A program made the position numbers and the translations under genes. From Paramecium pentaurelia (Eukaryota > Ciliophora > Oligohymenophorea > Peniculida > Parameciidae): a stretch of 64,000 bases of DNA. The stretch covers positions 219,951-283,950 of the forward strand of contig CAJJDO010000149.1 in the NCBI GenBank assembly GCA_905183005.1, given 5' to 3'. Every line of letters begins with the position of its first letter. Position 1 is the stretch's first letter. Below, in pieces: positions 22,652 to 32,663 of the stretch. Under the pieces are notes generated by a model. That model saw nothing but the letters and a program-made list of their open reading frames with translations, was not told where the DNA came from and did not search any database.

Positions 22652-23414
22652 TCAATAAACCAAATCTTTCAAATCATTTTCCTTGTTTCTTTAATCAAAT
22701 GAAGACACATCTACCTCTACTGGCTATCCCATAGTTGTCTTTATTCTTGCTTCTCCTATTAATTATCCTTTTAAAGATGTTGGCCTCTTTTAATTCAAAG
22801 CTAATGAAAAAGCTTTGATATTCATTAATATCAATTTATCATCAAATGATTTCTTTCCAACAGGTACCATTAAATTTGAACCTGAATCCACTCTAAATTC
22901 AATTGAACCTGCTTTTGCTCCCTTTATTGCTTATGTAAGTTCTTAAGGCAAGACCAATGTTCCAGCCTTTGGATTTGGCATCAATCCTTTTGTACCTAAT
23001 AATCTTGCATAAGGTTTCAAAAGAACAAGCATATCTTATGTTGTTATTAATTTTTCAAATTTATATGTTCCATCCTTAATAGATTTCAATATTTCTTCTT
23101 GACCAACAAAATCTGCTCCTGCCTAGGATTAATTATATAAATACTCTCAATGCAGCATCATTCAATTCATTACTTGTTAAGACAGCTATAGACACATTCT
23201 TTCCTAATCCTCCTGGTAACATACATGTTCCTCTTACATTTTAATCACCATGTTTTGGATCAACATTCAACCTTAATTAAAAATCTATTGTCTCATCAAA
23301 TTTAGCTTTTGCACTTTCTTTTATTAATTTCACAGCTTCTCCTATTCTTATTTTTGGAGTGTCTGTTACTTTCACTTTTGCAAAATAAGCTAAAATTCTT
23401 CCTCTCAATAACAT
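22652..23414 (-). CDS. organelle-type (bacterial-like) ribosomal protein L1
   Basis: 246 residues after one 22-nt intron (23123-23144). Recognisable L1 blocks in order: IRIGEAVKLIKESAKAKF, IDFQLRLNVDPKHGDQ, RGTCMLPGG, then ARLLGTKGLMPNPKAGTL (the hallmark of bacterial and organelle L1), and EFRVDSGSNLMVPVGKKSF. The protein forms the L1 stalk of the large subunit and controls release of deacylated tRNA. The bacterial-type signature indicates a mitochondrial ribosome. A presequence is not obvious, since MLLRGRILAYFAK is the only N-terminal extension, although it is basic and hydrophobic as import signals are. It converges with the RBR gene (45 bp apart) and diverges from the hydrolase with start codons only 15 bp apart. 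Confidence 0.9.
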
Positions 23415-23429
23415 TTTTATGAATAATAT

Positions 23430-24345
23430 ATGAATATTAATTAATAATTATATTATACAGACACACATTAAGATAATTGTTATCCATATTTGTATGCATT
23501 AATATTGGTACATGGAAATATCACATCCTCTTAACATTGGTGCAAATTTATATAAGAAATACAAAAACGAGATCAAGATAAATAAATAAGAATTATTAAT
23601 TTAGACTTAAAAGGATTTGGAAATTCATAATTACTAAATAATAGTATCGAAGATGTCAAAGATCTGACTACAGATATTCATAATTTAATATTATCTTTAT
23701 TTAAAAAAGAAGAAATATCCTAAAAAGTGATATTATGTGGTTGGTCTTTAGGAGGAGCTGTATGTTTATAATTAGCAAGTGATAAAAGTGAATACTATCA
23801 TAAATTAATACTTGTAGCCAGTGCAGGTTGTCATGGTAATCATTTGTATATGGAGGATGAGGAAGGTAAATAATTATCAATTAAATGCTAAACTAAATAA
23901 TAAATAATGGATCATTCTAAAATTAAACATAATGTAAAGAAAATGAAATAAAATGATTATAATTACTTTTATCATGTTTTTAAAAAAGCATTACTCAATA
24001 CTGGAAGATATCCAAGTGATCTTGAATTATTTGAATTATTAAAAGATGTATTTAAACAATCAAATTACGTTGATGTGACATGGGCATTATAAAAATTTGA
24101 TATTACTCATTAGGTAAATAAAATAAAAGGTCCTGTCTTCTTATATCATGGTTTATTAGATCGAATTTGTCCTATTTTTCTGATGCCTATGTAATTGATA
24201 TAAATAGTTTTAGACTAATATCCACTTTATAGGTAAAAATAAATGCACATTGATTGTTCATTAAGATGTTAGTCATATGCCTCCTTTAGAAGTGCCTGAA
24301 GATTTAGCTGTACATATTATAAACTATTTGTATTCATTAAAATGA
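23430..24345 (+). CDS. alpha/beta hydrolase (frame break near the 3' end)
   Basis: About 300 residues. The alpha/beta hydrolase signature is complete: LILVHGNITSSQHW (oxyanion-hole HG, about residue 23), RIINLDLKGFGNS, CGWSLGGAV with nucleophile Ser in GxSxG (about 105), a GPVFLYHGLLDRI strand with the acid residue (about 245), and DVSHMPPLEVPEDLA carrying the catalytic His near the end. The substrate cannot be predicted; lipases, esterases and epoxide hydrolases share this set. Between about 24178 and 24240 the frame must shift by one base. No GT..AG intron of the right phase is found, so an indel or atypical intron is likely. The start is the first ATG; the 15-bp spacing to the L1 start makes it compact but the N terminus looks complete. 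Confidence 0.8.
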
Positions 24346-24430
24346 ATATAAGAGTAATCAATATTTGATTTATTAATTCAAAAATTTAATTAATATGCAA
24401 TAGAAAAAGAGAACTTAATTTATGATATGA

Positions 24431-24467
24431 TATAATATAATATAATATAATATAATATAATATAATA
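24431..24467. repeat. 5-bp tandem repeat (tataa)n
   Basis: About seven copies of tataa between the convergent stop codons of the hydrolase and the MEKK-like kinase. Non-coding. Confidence 0.85.
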
Positions 24468-24480
24468 ATCAAAATTCTAA

Positions 24481-25599
24481 TCATGTTGCCTACCTGTAAA
24501 AAGGTCGAAACATATTACTTAAATCAATTGAAATGGATTTATTTCCTCCTTTAGGTACAAAAGGATGGTGTAATAACTTTGTAATATTCCATCTTTTCTT
24601 AGGATCATATCTTTTCATAATAAATAATTACTATAAACAATGAGACAAGAAATCTTTGGCTGTTTCACTTAAATCTTATGGTATTTGAGGTGGTTAACCT
24701 TTCATAATTTCCATCATAATTTAAAATGGATTCTTAGCTTCATCATACCAAGGAGGTTTGCCTGTCATCATTTCTATCAAAGTGCATCCAAGTGACCAAA
24801 TATCTGCAAATCTTCCATATCCTTTTCCATTAATTACTTCAGGTGCCATCCAATTGGGTGTTCCTGTGAATGTATTACAATCCTCTTTTGACAATGACTT
24901 ACATGAACCAAAATCAGCTAATTTACATATTCCTTTAGCATCTACTAAAATATTGGCTCCTTTGATATCTCTGTGTATTATTCCATGACTATGTAAATAT
25001 TCTATTCCCCATAAAATTTATTTTGTATATTATTATACTAGATTCTCAGGAAAATGTCCATACCTTTCCAACAAAGATTTTATTGATCCTCCTGAAACAT
25101 GTTCTAAAAACAAATTAATATGAGTTTGATTTTATTCCATTCCTAAATATTTCACAATATTTGGATGTTCTAATTTAGATAATACTTTTATTTCCAATTC
25201 GAAAGCATCTATTTTCTCATATATTATAAATAAATCTATACTGCCTTTATTTATTTAGGATTATATCCTGAGATTGATAATTATTTTACTGCAATGAATT
25301 ATCCACTCTCTAGATCTTTACCTAATTCAACAGAACCAAATGATCCTTATCCCAAATAATGATTCAATGATTACCACCTTGAAATAAAATTAATCCTTAT
25401 ACTTTATTGGCTTGTTTTAGACTTCTCTCAGTTTATATTTGGAATGTTCATATTTTAACAATTCTTCATCATCAAAGTATTCATCTTTATTGTCTTTTAT
25501 GTTTAATTGAGGTTCACTCATTGTTATCAAATTGCTTGGTTCTGTAAGAATTGAAACAGGAGGAGTATTTTTTTTTTTCGAACAAACTATAGTACCCAT
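24481..25599 (-). CDS. MEKK/STE11-like serine/threonine protein kinase
   Basis: 348 residues after introns at 25378-25402, 25216-25241 and 24611-24631 (25, 26 and 21 nt). An ~75-residue acidic N terminus precedes a complete kinase domain: LGQGSFGSVELG glycine loop, FIAVKQL with the ATP lysine, IIHRDIKGANILVD catalytic loop, LADFGSCK, GTPNWMAPEVI activation-segment end, and DIWSLGCTLIEMMTGKPPW. HRDIKGAN, FGxxK and the GTPxWMAPEV signature are those of MAP3K (MEKK/NPK1) kinases. All catalytic residues are present. MGTIVCS at the start, a Gly2 followed by a nearby Cys, could be a myristoylation/palmitoylation site (inference). MAP3Ks phosphorylate MAP2Ks; the pathway in this organism is not deducible. 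Confidence 0.92.
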
Positions 25600-25645
25600 T
25601 TAATAATTATTAATATTATGTATGATGCTATTCAATCAACAATAT

Positions 25646-26294
25646 TCATTTTTTATGTGACACTTAAGTGAGTTAAGTTTATTCAATTTGATATTTTTGA
25701 ATCAAGGATACTAGCCAGCTATCAAATTTTTAAATGGACTCATGCTTATCTTTAGGATCAATATCTAGCCATAATTCAATTCTTATTCTATTGCCTTATT
25801 TAGCATTAATTTTATCAACCACTCTTAAACCATTTACCTAAATAACATAATATTATATACATGTCTCAAATCTTCATTTGATTATCCAATTACTTCATAT
25901 AAAATATCTTAGTATAAATTATCATATATATTATAAAATTATGTTGGAATATCAAATTAGATTTCACCACCATTTTTATTATTTTCATCTTCCCACCATG
26001 GTTTTATATCATTCTTGAAAAATTATATTGCTTCTATTTAAACATCAGTAGCATCGTCATTAAATTATTTAAAGCTGTAATTATAACATCTCTTTACATT
26101 TTGCATTTCTATGGCTCACTTAAAACATCTGATATTTTTGAATAAATAGTCTTTTTCATTAAAAATGCAAATTCTTCTATTGTATTAAATGAACAAACAT
26201 CCACAATCGTCTTTTTATAATCAAGATTCTAACTAGCATTGTATTTCTCTGAAACTGTCCATTTTGCACTTAATTGATAAAATTAATCACCCAT
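25646..26294 (-). CDS. eukaryotic translation initiation factor 4E family
   Basis: About 200 residues from ATG 26292-26294 (MGDQFYQLSAKWTVSEKYN), after introns 25838-25860 and 26075-26097 (both 23 nt). An in-frame upstream ATG at 26319-26321 would add MDIYLLILL. Family landmarks: YQLSAKWTV (where HPLxxxW is usual), CSFNTIEEFA, IKPWWEDENNKNGGEI (the stretch containing the cap-stacking Trp and Glu of PxWEDxxN), and RIRIELWLDID (the RxxIxxW block). eIF4E binds the 7-methylguanosine mRNA cap and brings in eIF4G. The Trp expected in the WxLWF motif reads TVSEK, so cap affinity may differ from canonical eIF4E; class II or III paralogues vary here. The gene runs to a longer C terminus (KFDSWLVSLIQKY). 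Confidence 0.87.
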
Positions 26295-26331
26295 TAATAA
26301 AATTAATAAATATATATCCATAATTATACCT

Positions 26332-27129
26332 ATGGCTGAAAAATAACACAAAGTCTTTTATCGAAATCATATTTTGATTGTACCCACCAGAAACTTAGAT
26401 TTGCAACATAGGCATTTTATGTTGGATATTATGAGCATTCTTCCACATTCAAAAAAAGTACACATTATTAATATTTAAGACTAATAAAATCAAATATGAA
26501 TAATTAAGATAAGTTATTCCTTCCCTCTGCGAAAATCATAAATGTAATTCCTTTATTGTATTCCATACAATTTCAAACCAACTTATCTTAGTTTTCGGAT
26601 CATATCCATCAGGACCTACAGTTTAATTTTCTGTTCTTAATAGTATATACTTATAATTTAACTTATAGTTACTACAATTAAAGATCTATAATTGGCTGGC
26701 AATTTCTCAAAAAAGGGTAGAGTTTTACTTTAATTTGATCAAAGATTTGATACTATTGTTAAATACAAATTAATTAAAGAAATAATAACTCTCTTGTTTA
26801 ATGTTGCTTAAGCTAGATTTACTGATAATTTCATTGATAGAATCTTTACATTCACTACAGAAGGGGAAGCACAAAATAGAATATGGTTTAGATAATATGA
26901 AGTATATTAATAAAAAGAGTTGAGAGAAATTGGACCAAGATTTGCTTTAGAATTAATTTCTATTGATGAAGGTCTTTCTTCTGGAAATATTTTGTATTAA
27001 GGTTCTTCAATAAATGCTTCACAAACTTAATTCAAATAAAAAATTAGAAAAAGTGAAAAAAAATTTGAAAAAATTTTAAATGAAATCAACTTAAAAGAAG
27101 AAGAAATTGAGGTTGAAGAAAATGATTGA
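26332..27129 (+). CDS. BRX1-like Brix-domain ribosome biogenesis protein
   Basis: 249 residues after introns 26458-26479 (22 nt) and 26643-26668 (26 nt). It begins MAEKQHKVFYRNHILIVPTRNLDLQHRH and contains DIMSILPHSKK, CENHKCNSFIVFHT, YPSGPTVQFSVLN, LQLAGNFSKKGRVLLQFDQRFD, FIDRIFTFTTEGEAQNRIWF and LREIGPRFALELISI, which track the Brix domain of BRX1 from end to end. BRX1 acts in the nucleolus in assembly of 60S ribosomal subunit precursors. The C terminus is a short Lys/Glu tail. Its start lies 10-37 bp from that of the divergently transcribed eIF4E gene. A second, 5'-truncated copy follows at 27526-28306 because of a sequence duplication that looks like an assembly artefact. Confidence 0.88.
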
Positions 27130-27524
27130 AATGTTGTGTATATCTATTAGATAGAAAAAATATTAAACAAAAAATTTATAAAATTCAAAATTCCACAAAC
27201 TTCTTCTACATACTTGATTTAAATAAAGTGAATTACTTACTTTAAGCTTGTTATAATGAGCTATTATATATATATTTAAAAGGAAAAGTTCACTATTTTA
27301 ATATTGTAAATAATTTTTCAATTTATTATTTATTAAATAAGTATACTTTGTAAAAGAGTTTCTGATATAATGATATGTATTCCTAACATTAATATCTAAA
27401 ATATTTTAATCTTTTATTCTTATTAATAATTTATGAATCATATTTATATAAATATCTAAAAACAATAAAATTATGAAAATCTCAAAGTAAATAATTTTTA
27501 TTTTTTAATTATTTTATTAAATAT
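26349..27524. repeat. first copy of a 1,176-bp duplicated segment
   Basis: Position x here matches x+1177 in 27526-28701; sampled blocks along the whole length agree without a mismatch I can see. The two copies are separated by a single N at 27525. The segment starts inside codon 6 of BRX1 and ends in its 3' flank. Confidence 0.9.
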
Positions 27525-27525
27525 N
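27130..27525. other. non-coding AT-rich 3' flank of BRX1
   Basis: About 395 bp without a usable frame, ending in the single N that joins the duplicated segments. The same sequence follows the second copy (28307-28701). Confidence 0.6.
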
Positions 27526-28306
27526 CAAAGTCTTTTATCGAAATCATATTTTGATTGTACCCACCAGAAACTTAGATTTGCAACATAGGCATTTTATGTT
27601 GGATATTATGAGCATTCTTCCACATTCAAAAAAAGTACACATTATTAATATTTAAGACTAATAAAATCAAATATGAATAATTAAGATAAGTTATTCCTTC
27701 CCTCTGCGAAAATCATAAATGTAATTCCTTTATTGTATTCCATACAATTTCAAACCAACTTATCTTAGTTTTCGGATCATATCCATCAGGACCTACAGTT
27801 TAATTTTCTGTTCTTAATAGTATATACTTATAATTTAACTTATAGTTACTACAATTAAAGATCTATAATTGGCTGGCAATTTCTCAAAAAAGGGTAGAGT
27901 TTTACTTTAATTTGATCAAAGATTTGATACTATTGTTAAATACAAATTAATTAAAGAAATAATAACTCTCTTGTTTAATGTTGCTTAAGCTAGATTTACT
28001 GATAATTTCATTGATAGAATCTTTACATTCACTACAGAAGGGGAAGCACAAAATAGAATATGGTTTAGATAATATGAAGTATATTAATAAAAAGAGTTGA
28101 GAGAAATTGGACCAAGATTTGCTTTAGAATTAATTTCTATTGATGAAGGTCTTTCTTCTGGAAATATTTTGTATTAAGGTTCTTCAATAAATGCTTCACA
28201 AACTTAATTCAAATAAAAAATTAGAAAAAGTGAAAAAAAATTTGAAAAAATTTTAAATGAAATCAACTTAAAAGAAGAAGAAATTGAGGTTGAAGAAAAT
28301 GATTGA
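27526..28306 (+). pseudogene. second, start-less copy of BRX1 (assembly duplicate)
   Basis: Identical to 26349-27129 as far as I can compare. It lacks the ATG and first codons because the copy begins right after the N at 27525. Introns and stop codon are in the corresponding places (stop ending at 28306). It is almost certainly the overlap of two contigs placed end to end rather than a genuine tandem gene, since identity extends into non-coding flank and the junction is a one-base gap symbol. Confidence 0.85.
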
Positions 28307-29224
28307 AATGTTGTGTATATCTATTAGATAGAAAAAATATTAAACAAAAAATTTATAAAATTCAAAATTCCACAAACTTCTTCTACATACTTGATTTAAA
28401 TAAAGTGAATTACTTACTTTAAGCTTGTTATAATGAGCTATTATATATATATTTAAAAGGAAAAGTTCACTATTTTAATATTGTAAATAATTTTTCAATT
28501 TATTATTTATTAAATAAGTATACTTTGTAAAAGAGTTTCTGATATAATGATATGTATTCCTAACATTAATATCTAAAATATTTTAATCTTTTATTCTTAT
28601 TAATAATTTATGAATCATATTTATATAAATATCTAAAAACAATAAAATTATGAAAATCTCAAAGTAAATAATTTTTATTTTTTAATTATTTTATTAAATA
28701 TAATGAATCTCATTATAACAAATAAAATTGTCAATTTTAAGGAAGAAAATTTTTATATTAAATATGTAAAAATGATAATAATAACATAAATGAGTTCAAA
28801 AAGTAAAATGAATATTATGATAACATATTATTAATATTAATTCAAGATTTAAATAAAAAAGAAAAAATGATTTTTTTATCATTATTATAAGTAAGTTTAG
28901 GATGGGATAAATGACTTGATTACCTGAAGAATTTAAGTATTGGTTTAAAATTTGAAATAAAATTAGTAATTAGGAAATCATGGATGTACATAAAAAAAAT
29001 TAAAATTAAAAATGACACTTTTAAAGATGTACAAAAGTTCAAATCGATATGATATTATTTTTAATCAATATAATAAGCAGTTTTTTTTAAGATATAAAAT
29101 ATTAAAAAGAGTAAAATATATTATAATCTAAGGGAAATTCAAAGAACAAAGTAATTTATATTTGAACATACCAACGCAGTTAGAAATTTCTTAATAAAAT
29201 ATTGAGTAAGATATTTATTAACTT
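28307..29224. other. AT-rich stretch, no gene seen
   Basis: About 920 bp, the first ~395 bp being the duplicate of the BRX1 3' flank. Frames are broken by TGA and no similarity to a known domain is visible. Confidence 0.5.
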
Positions 29225-29296
29225 CATCACGTAGCTTAGAGGTAGAGCGTTGTTCTAGAAAAACATCTGTCCGAGTTCGAGTCTTCGGGGTGATGA
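29225..29296 (+). tRNA. tRNA-like gene, identity uncertain (anticodon loop read as AGA)
   Basis: The sequence folds into a near-standard cloverleaf. The acceptor stem pairs CATCAC with GTGATG. The D arm is TAGCTTAGAGGTAGAGC, matching an A-box. The anticodon stem TGTT/AACA carries the loop CTAGAAA, giving AGA at positions 34-36. The T arm has TTCGAGT, a near B-box, followed by a T-run (pol III terminator) right after the 3' end. Oddities: one extra T in the 3' strand of the T stem (CTTCGG), a T-T mismatch in the anticodon stem, and a short variable loop, although AGA would be tRNA-Ser, which normally has a long one. It may be a tRNA-derived pseudogene or contain a base error. No CCA is encoded, as expected for a nuclear gene. 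Confidence 0.55.
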
Positions 29297-29899
29297 TTTT
29301 TTATTTTTAATACATTTATATATAAGTGTTTTTATCATTTTTATCTAAATAATAAGTAATTCTAATGAATTAATTAGTGAATATATTTGAATTATGTTGA
29401 ATTCAAATTGATTCATTATGATATCTGGTTAGTTTTTCTTTTCATTAATTCTCTTTTATTTTAGCATAACAAAATAACTTAATAAATAAAAATGATTAGA
29501 TAATTCAAAAATTTTAATTAATAGATTATCTTTAAAATAATAATTTAATAATTTTTAAATTGATTTAAATGAAATAGATAAGTAATAGGAATAATTAATT
29601 AAAAATTATCAATAAATCTCTAGATTATTTAATTATTAAATTTAAATAGATGAATGATTTTAGTTTTTTTTTGTATTTAAGATAATTTCAATATATATTT
29701 ATATAAATTTGTTAATTCTGAAATCAGTAATATTTGAAGATAAATTATTAAATAGCTTGGTTAAATCATAAGTAATTTTGAATTAAGAAATAGGATAGGG
29801 TTATCATATATAAAAATTAATTGTAGGGTCATATTGAAAATTTATTTTCTTCTGAATTTTATAATGGTGGAAGAGCTTTAATTAATTGTAATAATAGGT
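29297..29899. other. AT-rich stretch, no gene seen
   Basis: About 600 bp of A/T-rich sequence downstream of the tRNA-like gene; no coding signal. The tail of the decayed B-box frame on the minus strand may extend into it. Confidence 0.45.
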
Positions 29900-30171
29900 A
29901 TATAGATCCATATAGAATTAATTTAATAATTATATAAATGATGATTCTCTTTTGATTAATTTTCCAACTTTTGTGTCTTCATTTAATTTATAAGTCTCTT
30001 TGTGTCGTCAATTAAGGTAATTTTTTAATTTAATTATTATTCTATTAAACACTTTATACATAAAAAGTTGACATCCTTTTTTCCTTTTATGTTTAAATCA
30101 GCTGCAACACAATGCTCATTCTTATGTATTTTACAGGATATTTTCTCTTAATCTGGTAAACTGATATTCAT
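29900..30171 (-). pseudogene. fragment of a B-box/coiled-coil family gene
   Basis: From ATG 30169-30171 the minus strand reads MNISLPDQEKISCKIHKNEH, then VNFLCIKCLIEQ and DDTKRLINQMKTQKLENQ. This parallels the first ~80 residues of the genes starting at 36357 and 36993 (CSKHNLEI ... CIKCLIEK ... IMIKQMKSEQLN). The C-x2-H and C-x2-C pairs of the N-terminal zinc motif are kept. Beyond this the sequence loses similarity and becomes simple Ile/Asn/Leu text, so only the 5' end survives. The large remainder of the gene (coiled coil and SPRY-like domain) is not present nearby. Confidence 0.55.
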
Positions 30172-31284
30172 TTATTTTAATATTGATAAAGATTATTTGT
30201 CTGATATCTATTTCTATTAAAATTTTTTCTTAAAAAAAATCAATTAAGATAAATAAATTTAAATCAATAATAAGAAAAATAACTGACAAATTCATTAAAA
30301 TAATGATAGATTTAGTAACTTTAAATATGAATACTAAAAACATCTCTAAATAAATATAGAAGAGGCCTTAATTAATAATTTTATGAAAAAATTTTGATTA
30401 GTTTAGATGAAAATATAATAATTAATTGTAATTAAAATTGATTTCTTATCTAAAAATTTATTCCTTGTTAAATATAATTTCTAATAATGGCACCTTTAAC
30501 TTTAAATGAAATAATAATTTGCTTAATAAAGCTTGCCATTTCTCAAGAAGATTAGAATCAGTGATTCTATAAAAAAAATATCATCAAGAATTGATGTTAA
30601 ATATAGTTTTATAAAAGATGGGATATTCATAACAATTGATATTAGTTATCTTTTATTTTATATATTGTTATATTATAATATTAGGTTTTATTTAAGGTGC
30701 ATCTCCTCTATTTTCTCTGATAATATTATGATATTGAAATATCATATATAAATATTATGATATTAAAATATCAAATATATTAAAAACAGTACTCCCTCTT
30801 TTATTCTTGATTTAGAAGTTATAATAAGATAAATGGGAAAACCTTTGAAGTTTAAATAGATCTTCTTTTGCTTAACTTTTAAATAAATAATTTGAAATTA
30901 CATTTTTGTATTGCAATCATTACAATTAATAACACTTTAATTATTCAATAATAATTACTAGTTTAGTTAAATTTTTTATTAAGAAATTAGGTAATGATAA
31001 GAGAATTTTGTTGAATTAAAAGTATAAAAAATAGGGACTTGAAACTAAATCAAAATTACACAATATAACTCCATTTGACATTTAATATAATTTTAGTTAA
31101 CCTTCTATGTTTAGTAATTAAAATTTGGTAAAATGTTTATATAATCAATTAACCAGAAAGAGAGTCTAATCAATCAAATACTAAATAGTTATCTTAATAA
31201 TTTGAGTTTATTTTTTTAGGAAATATCAAAGTGTTACTTTAAATTTTTAACAAAAATCTATTCATTAATTAATTCGAGGTATTT
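30172..31284. other. AT-rich stretch, no convincing gene
   Basis: About 1.1 kb. A short frame at 30533-30751 (KKIRISDSIKKISSR, then hydrophobic text) is too short and compositionally biased to call. Several near-repeats of atattatgatattaaaatatc occur at 30722-30780. Confidence 0.45.
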
Positions 31285-31575
31285 ATGTTTTTATGTTAGA
31301 TTAGACATAAATTATCTCCAGGCCAAAAACAAAATGTGTTATTAAATAAAAGAAATCGGTAAAAATTTGGATCAAATTATGAGATTATGAAATTCTTTTA
31401 TTTTTATCTAAAGGCATAGCTTTTTGGTGAGTTATCTCAGTTATTTGTAAGATATATCATTAGATAACAAAAAGGTATCTTTAAGGATATAAGTATTGGA
31501 AATATAGAATTATTAGAAATTTCTAAATAAGGGTATAATATGCTTTATCTAATAAAGAGTAAGAAGTGGAATTGA
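31285..31575 (+). pseudogene. decayed membrane/cytosolic protein fragment
   Basis: A frame of 96 codons from ATG 31285 (MFLCQIRHKLSPGQK) through FFYFYLKAQLFGELSQLF, VRYIIRQQKGIFKDISIG and LEISKQGYNMLYLIKSKKWN to TGA at 31573-31575. It reads like a piece of a real protein with an amphipathic or membrane helix. Further pieces in other frames follow (for instance around 31610-31900), broken by TGA codons, so I read it as a decayed gene of unknown family. An identical copy lies at 32976-33266 because of the segment duplication. Confidence 0.4.
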
Positions 31576-32342
31576 CTAAGTATTATTTCTTTTAGGAAAG
31601 AATAAGAGGGAAAAATGAGATCTCTATTTAGTATATGATTCCATACTAAATACAATGCACCTCTAGATACTCAATTGATGCTTTTTGTACCTGAATTTAA
31701 AGATATATGAACAAGAAAGTTGAATCCTTCTCAAATTAGCTTTATTTTAAATGGAGATTGCTCCTAACATTTATTAAATAATAGGTGAGTTCAAATATCA
31801 AATGCAAAGATTAAACAAAGGATACGAAGAGATTCTTTTAGACTTACATAATAATAATGATGCTGGTATTAGAGTTGAATTTTAAATTACTATAAAACCC
31901 ATTCCTCTTTAATAAATAACTTGACTTTTTAATTGATAGATTGGAGAATTTAATAAAATAAAAATTATCTTCAATAAAATAAGGATAAATTAAAGAGACT
32001 TTGTAATATAAAGACTCTTAAATGCTATTGTTAATGCACTTTTAATGTTCCAAGTTCTACTTAAATATTTACAATCATCACTCAACTCCAACTAAATAAG
32101 TCTATCAAATTTATTTACATTAATATTTTCTATTAATTCATACTTATTTATCTTAACATTCCATTAAGCAAAATAAGGTAAAATTATATATATTTTTCAA
32201 ATACGTTTAGTATTACTAGGCTACTTGAGTTTAAAATAAGTAAATTATTCTCAAAAATAGAAAACTTTTTATGATCCTAAAAATTTCATAAGGTGGATTT
32301 TTATTTATAATATTTTAGAATGTTTCCCCAACTAGGTTAATC
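31576..32342. other. broken coding remnants, no intact gene
   Basis: About 770 bp with short open pieces in several frames separated by TGA and by frame changes (for example near 31780-31900). Consistent with decay of the gene that the flanking fragments belonged to. Confidence 0.4.
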
Positions 32343-32663
32343 TTGTATAAATCTTATGAATCACTAGAATTAAATGGCAAATGAGAGTTAATTTAATTTT
32401 TAAATGAACATGCTACAAAAACTTATACTCTATATAAATAAATTAATTCTGTTCTTGTTAATTAGCTTAAACATACCTTAGAAGTTTGTCTTTTCAAAAA
32501 CATTATCTATTTTATTACATTTATGTTAATTTCAATCTTCTAATTTGTGATTTTATACAAATTTGGTTTTAATTTTAAAAATAGAAAGAGCTCTTTTTTT
32601 AAGAGAACTTCACAAAGCAAATTAAAACCTCAGATAATTTTATTATTATAATTATCAGTATGA
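32343..32663 (+). pseudogene. decayed fragment with a membrane helix and in-frame TGA
   Basis: The frame reads LYKSYESLELNGK, then TGA (32382-32384), then ELIQFLNEHATKTYTLYKQI, VNQLKHTLEVCLFKN, a hydrophobic helix IIYFITFMLISIFQFVILY and a basic tail KNRKSSFFKRTSQSKLK. Apart from the one TGA the frame is coherent, so it looks like the 3' part of a membrane-protein gene inactivated by a stop. It is repeated at 34034-34354 in the second copy of the duplicated segment, including the TGA. Confidence 0.45.

Noticed and set aside
24431..24467. (tataa)n run as a promoter or excision signal
   Set aside because: It lies between two convergent stop codons and is a simple microsatellite.
24758..24988. 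76-codon plus-strand ORF
   Set aside because: Antisense to the catalytic domain of the MEKK-like kinase, whose motifs are unmistakable on the minus strand.
26349..28701. Genuine tandem duplication of BRX1
   Set aside because: Perfect identity including non-coding flank, a truncated start and a single N at the junction point to an assembly overlap.
29225..29296. Reading the tRNA-like gene as a UAG-decoding tRNA-Gln (CTA occurs in the loop)
   Set aside because: Placing CTA at positions 34-36 destroys the anticodon stem; the only well-paired loop puts AGA there.
30533..30751. 72-codon ORF MPFLKKIRISDS...
   Set aside because: Ends in hydrophobic low-complexity text, has no homology I can see and is of a length expected by chance here.
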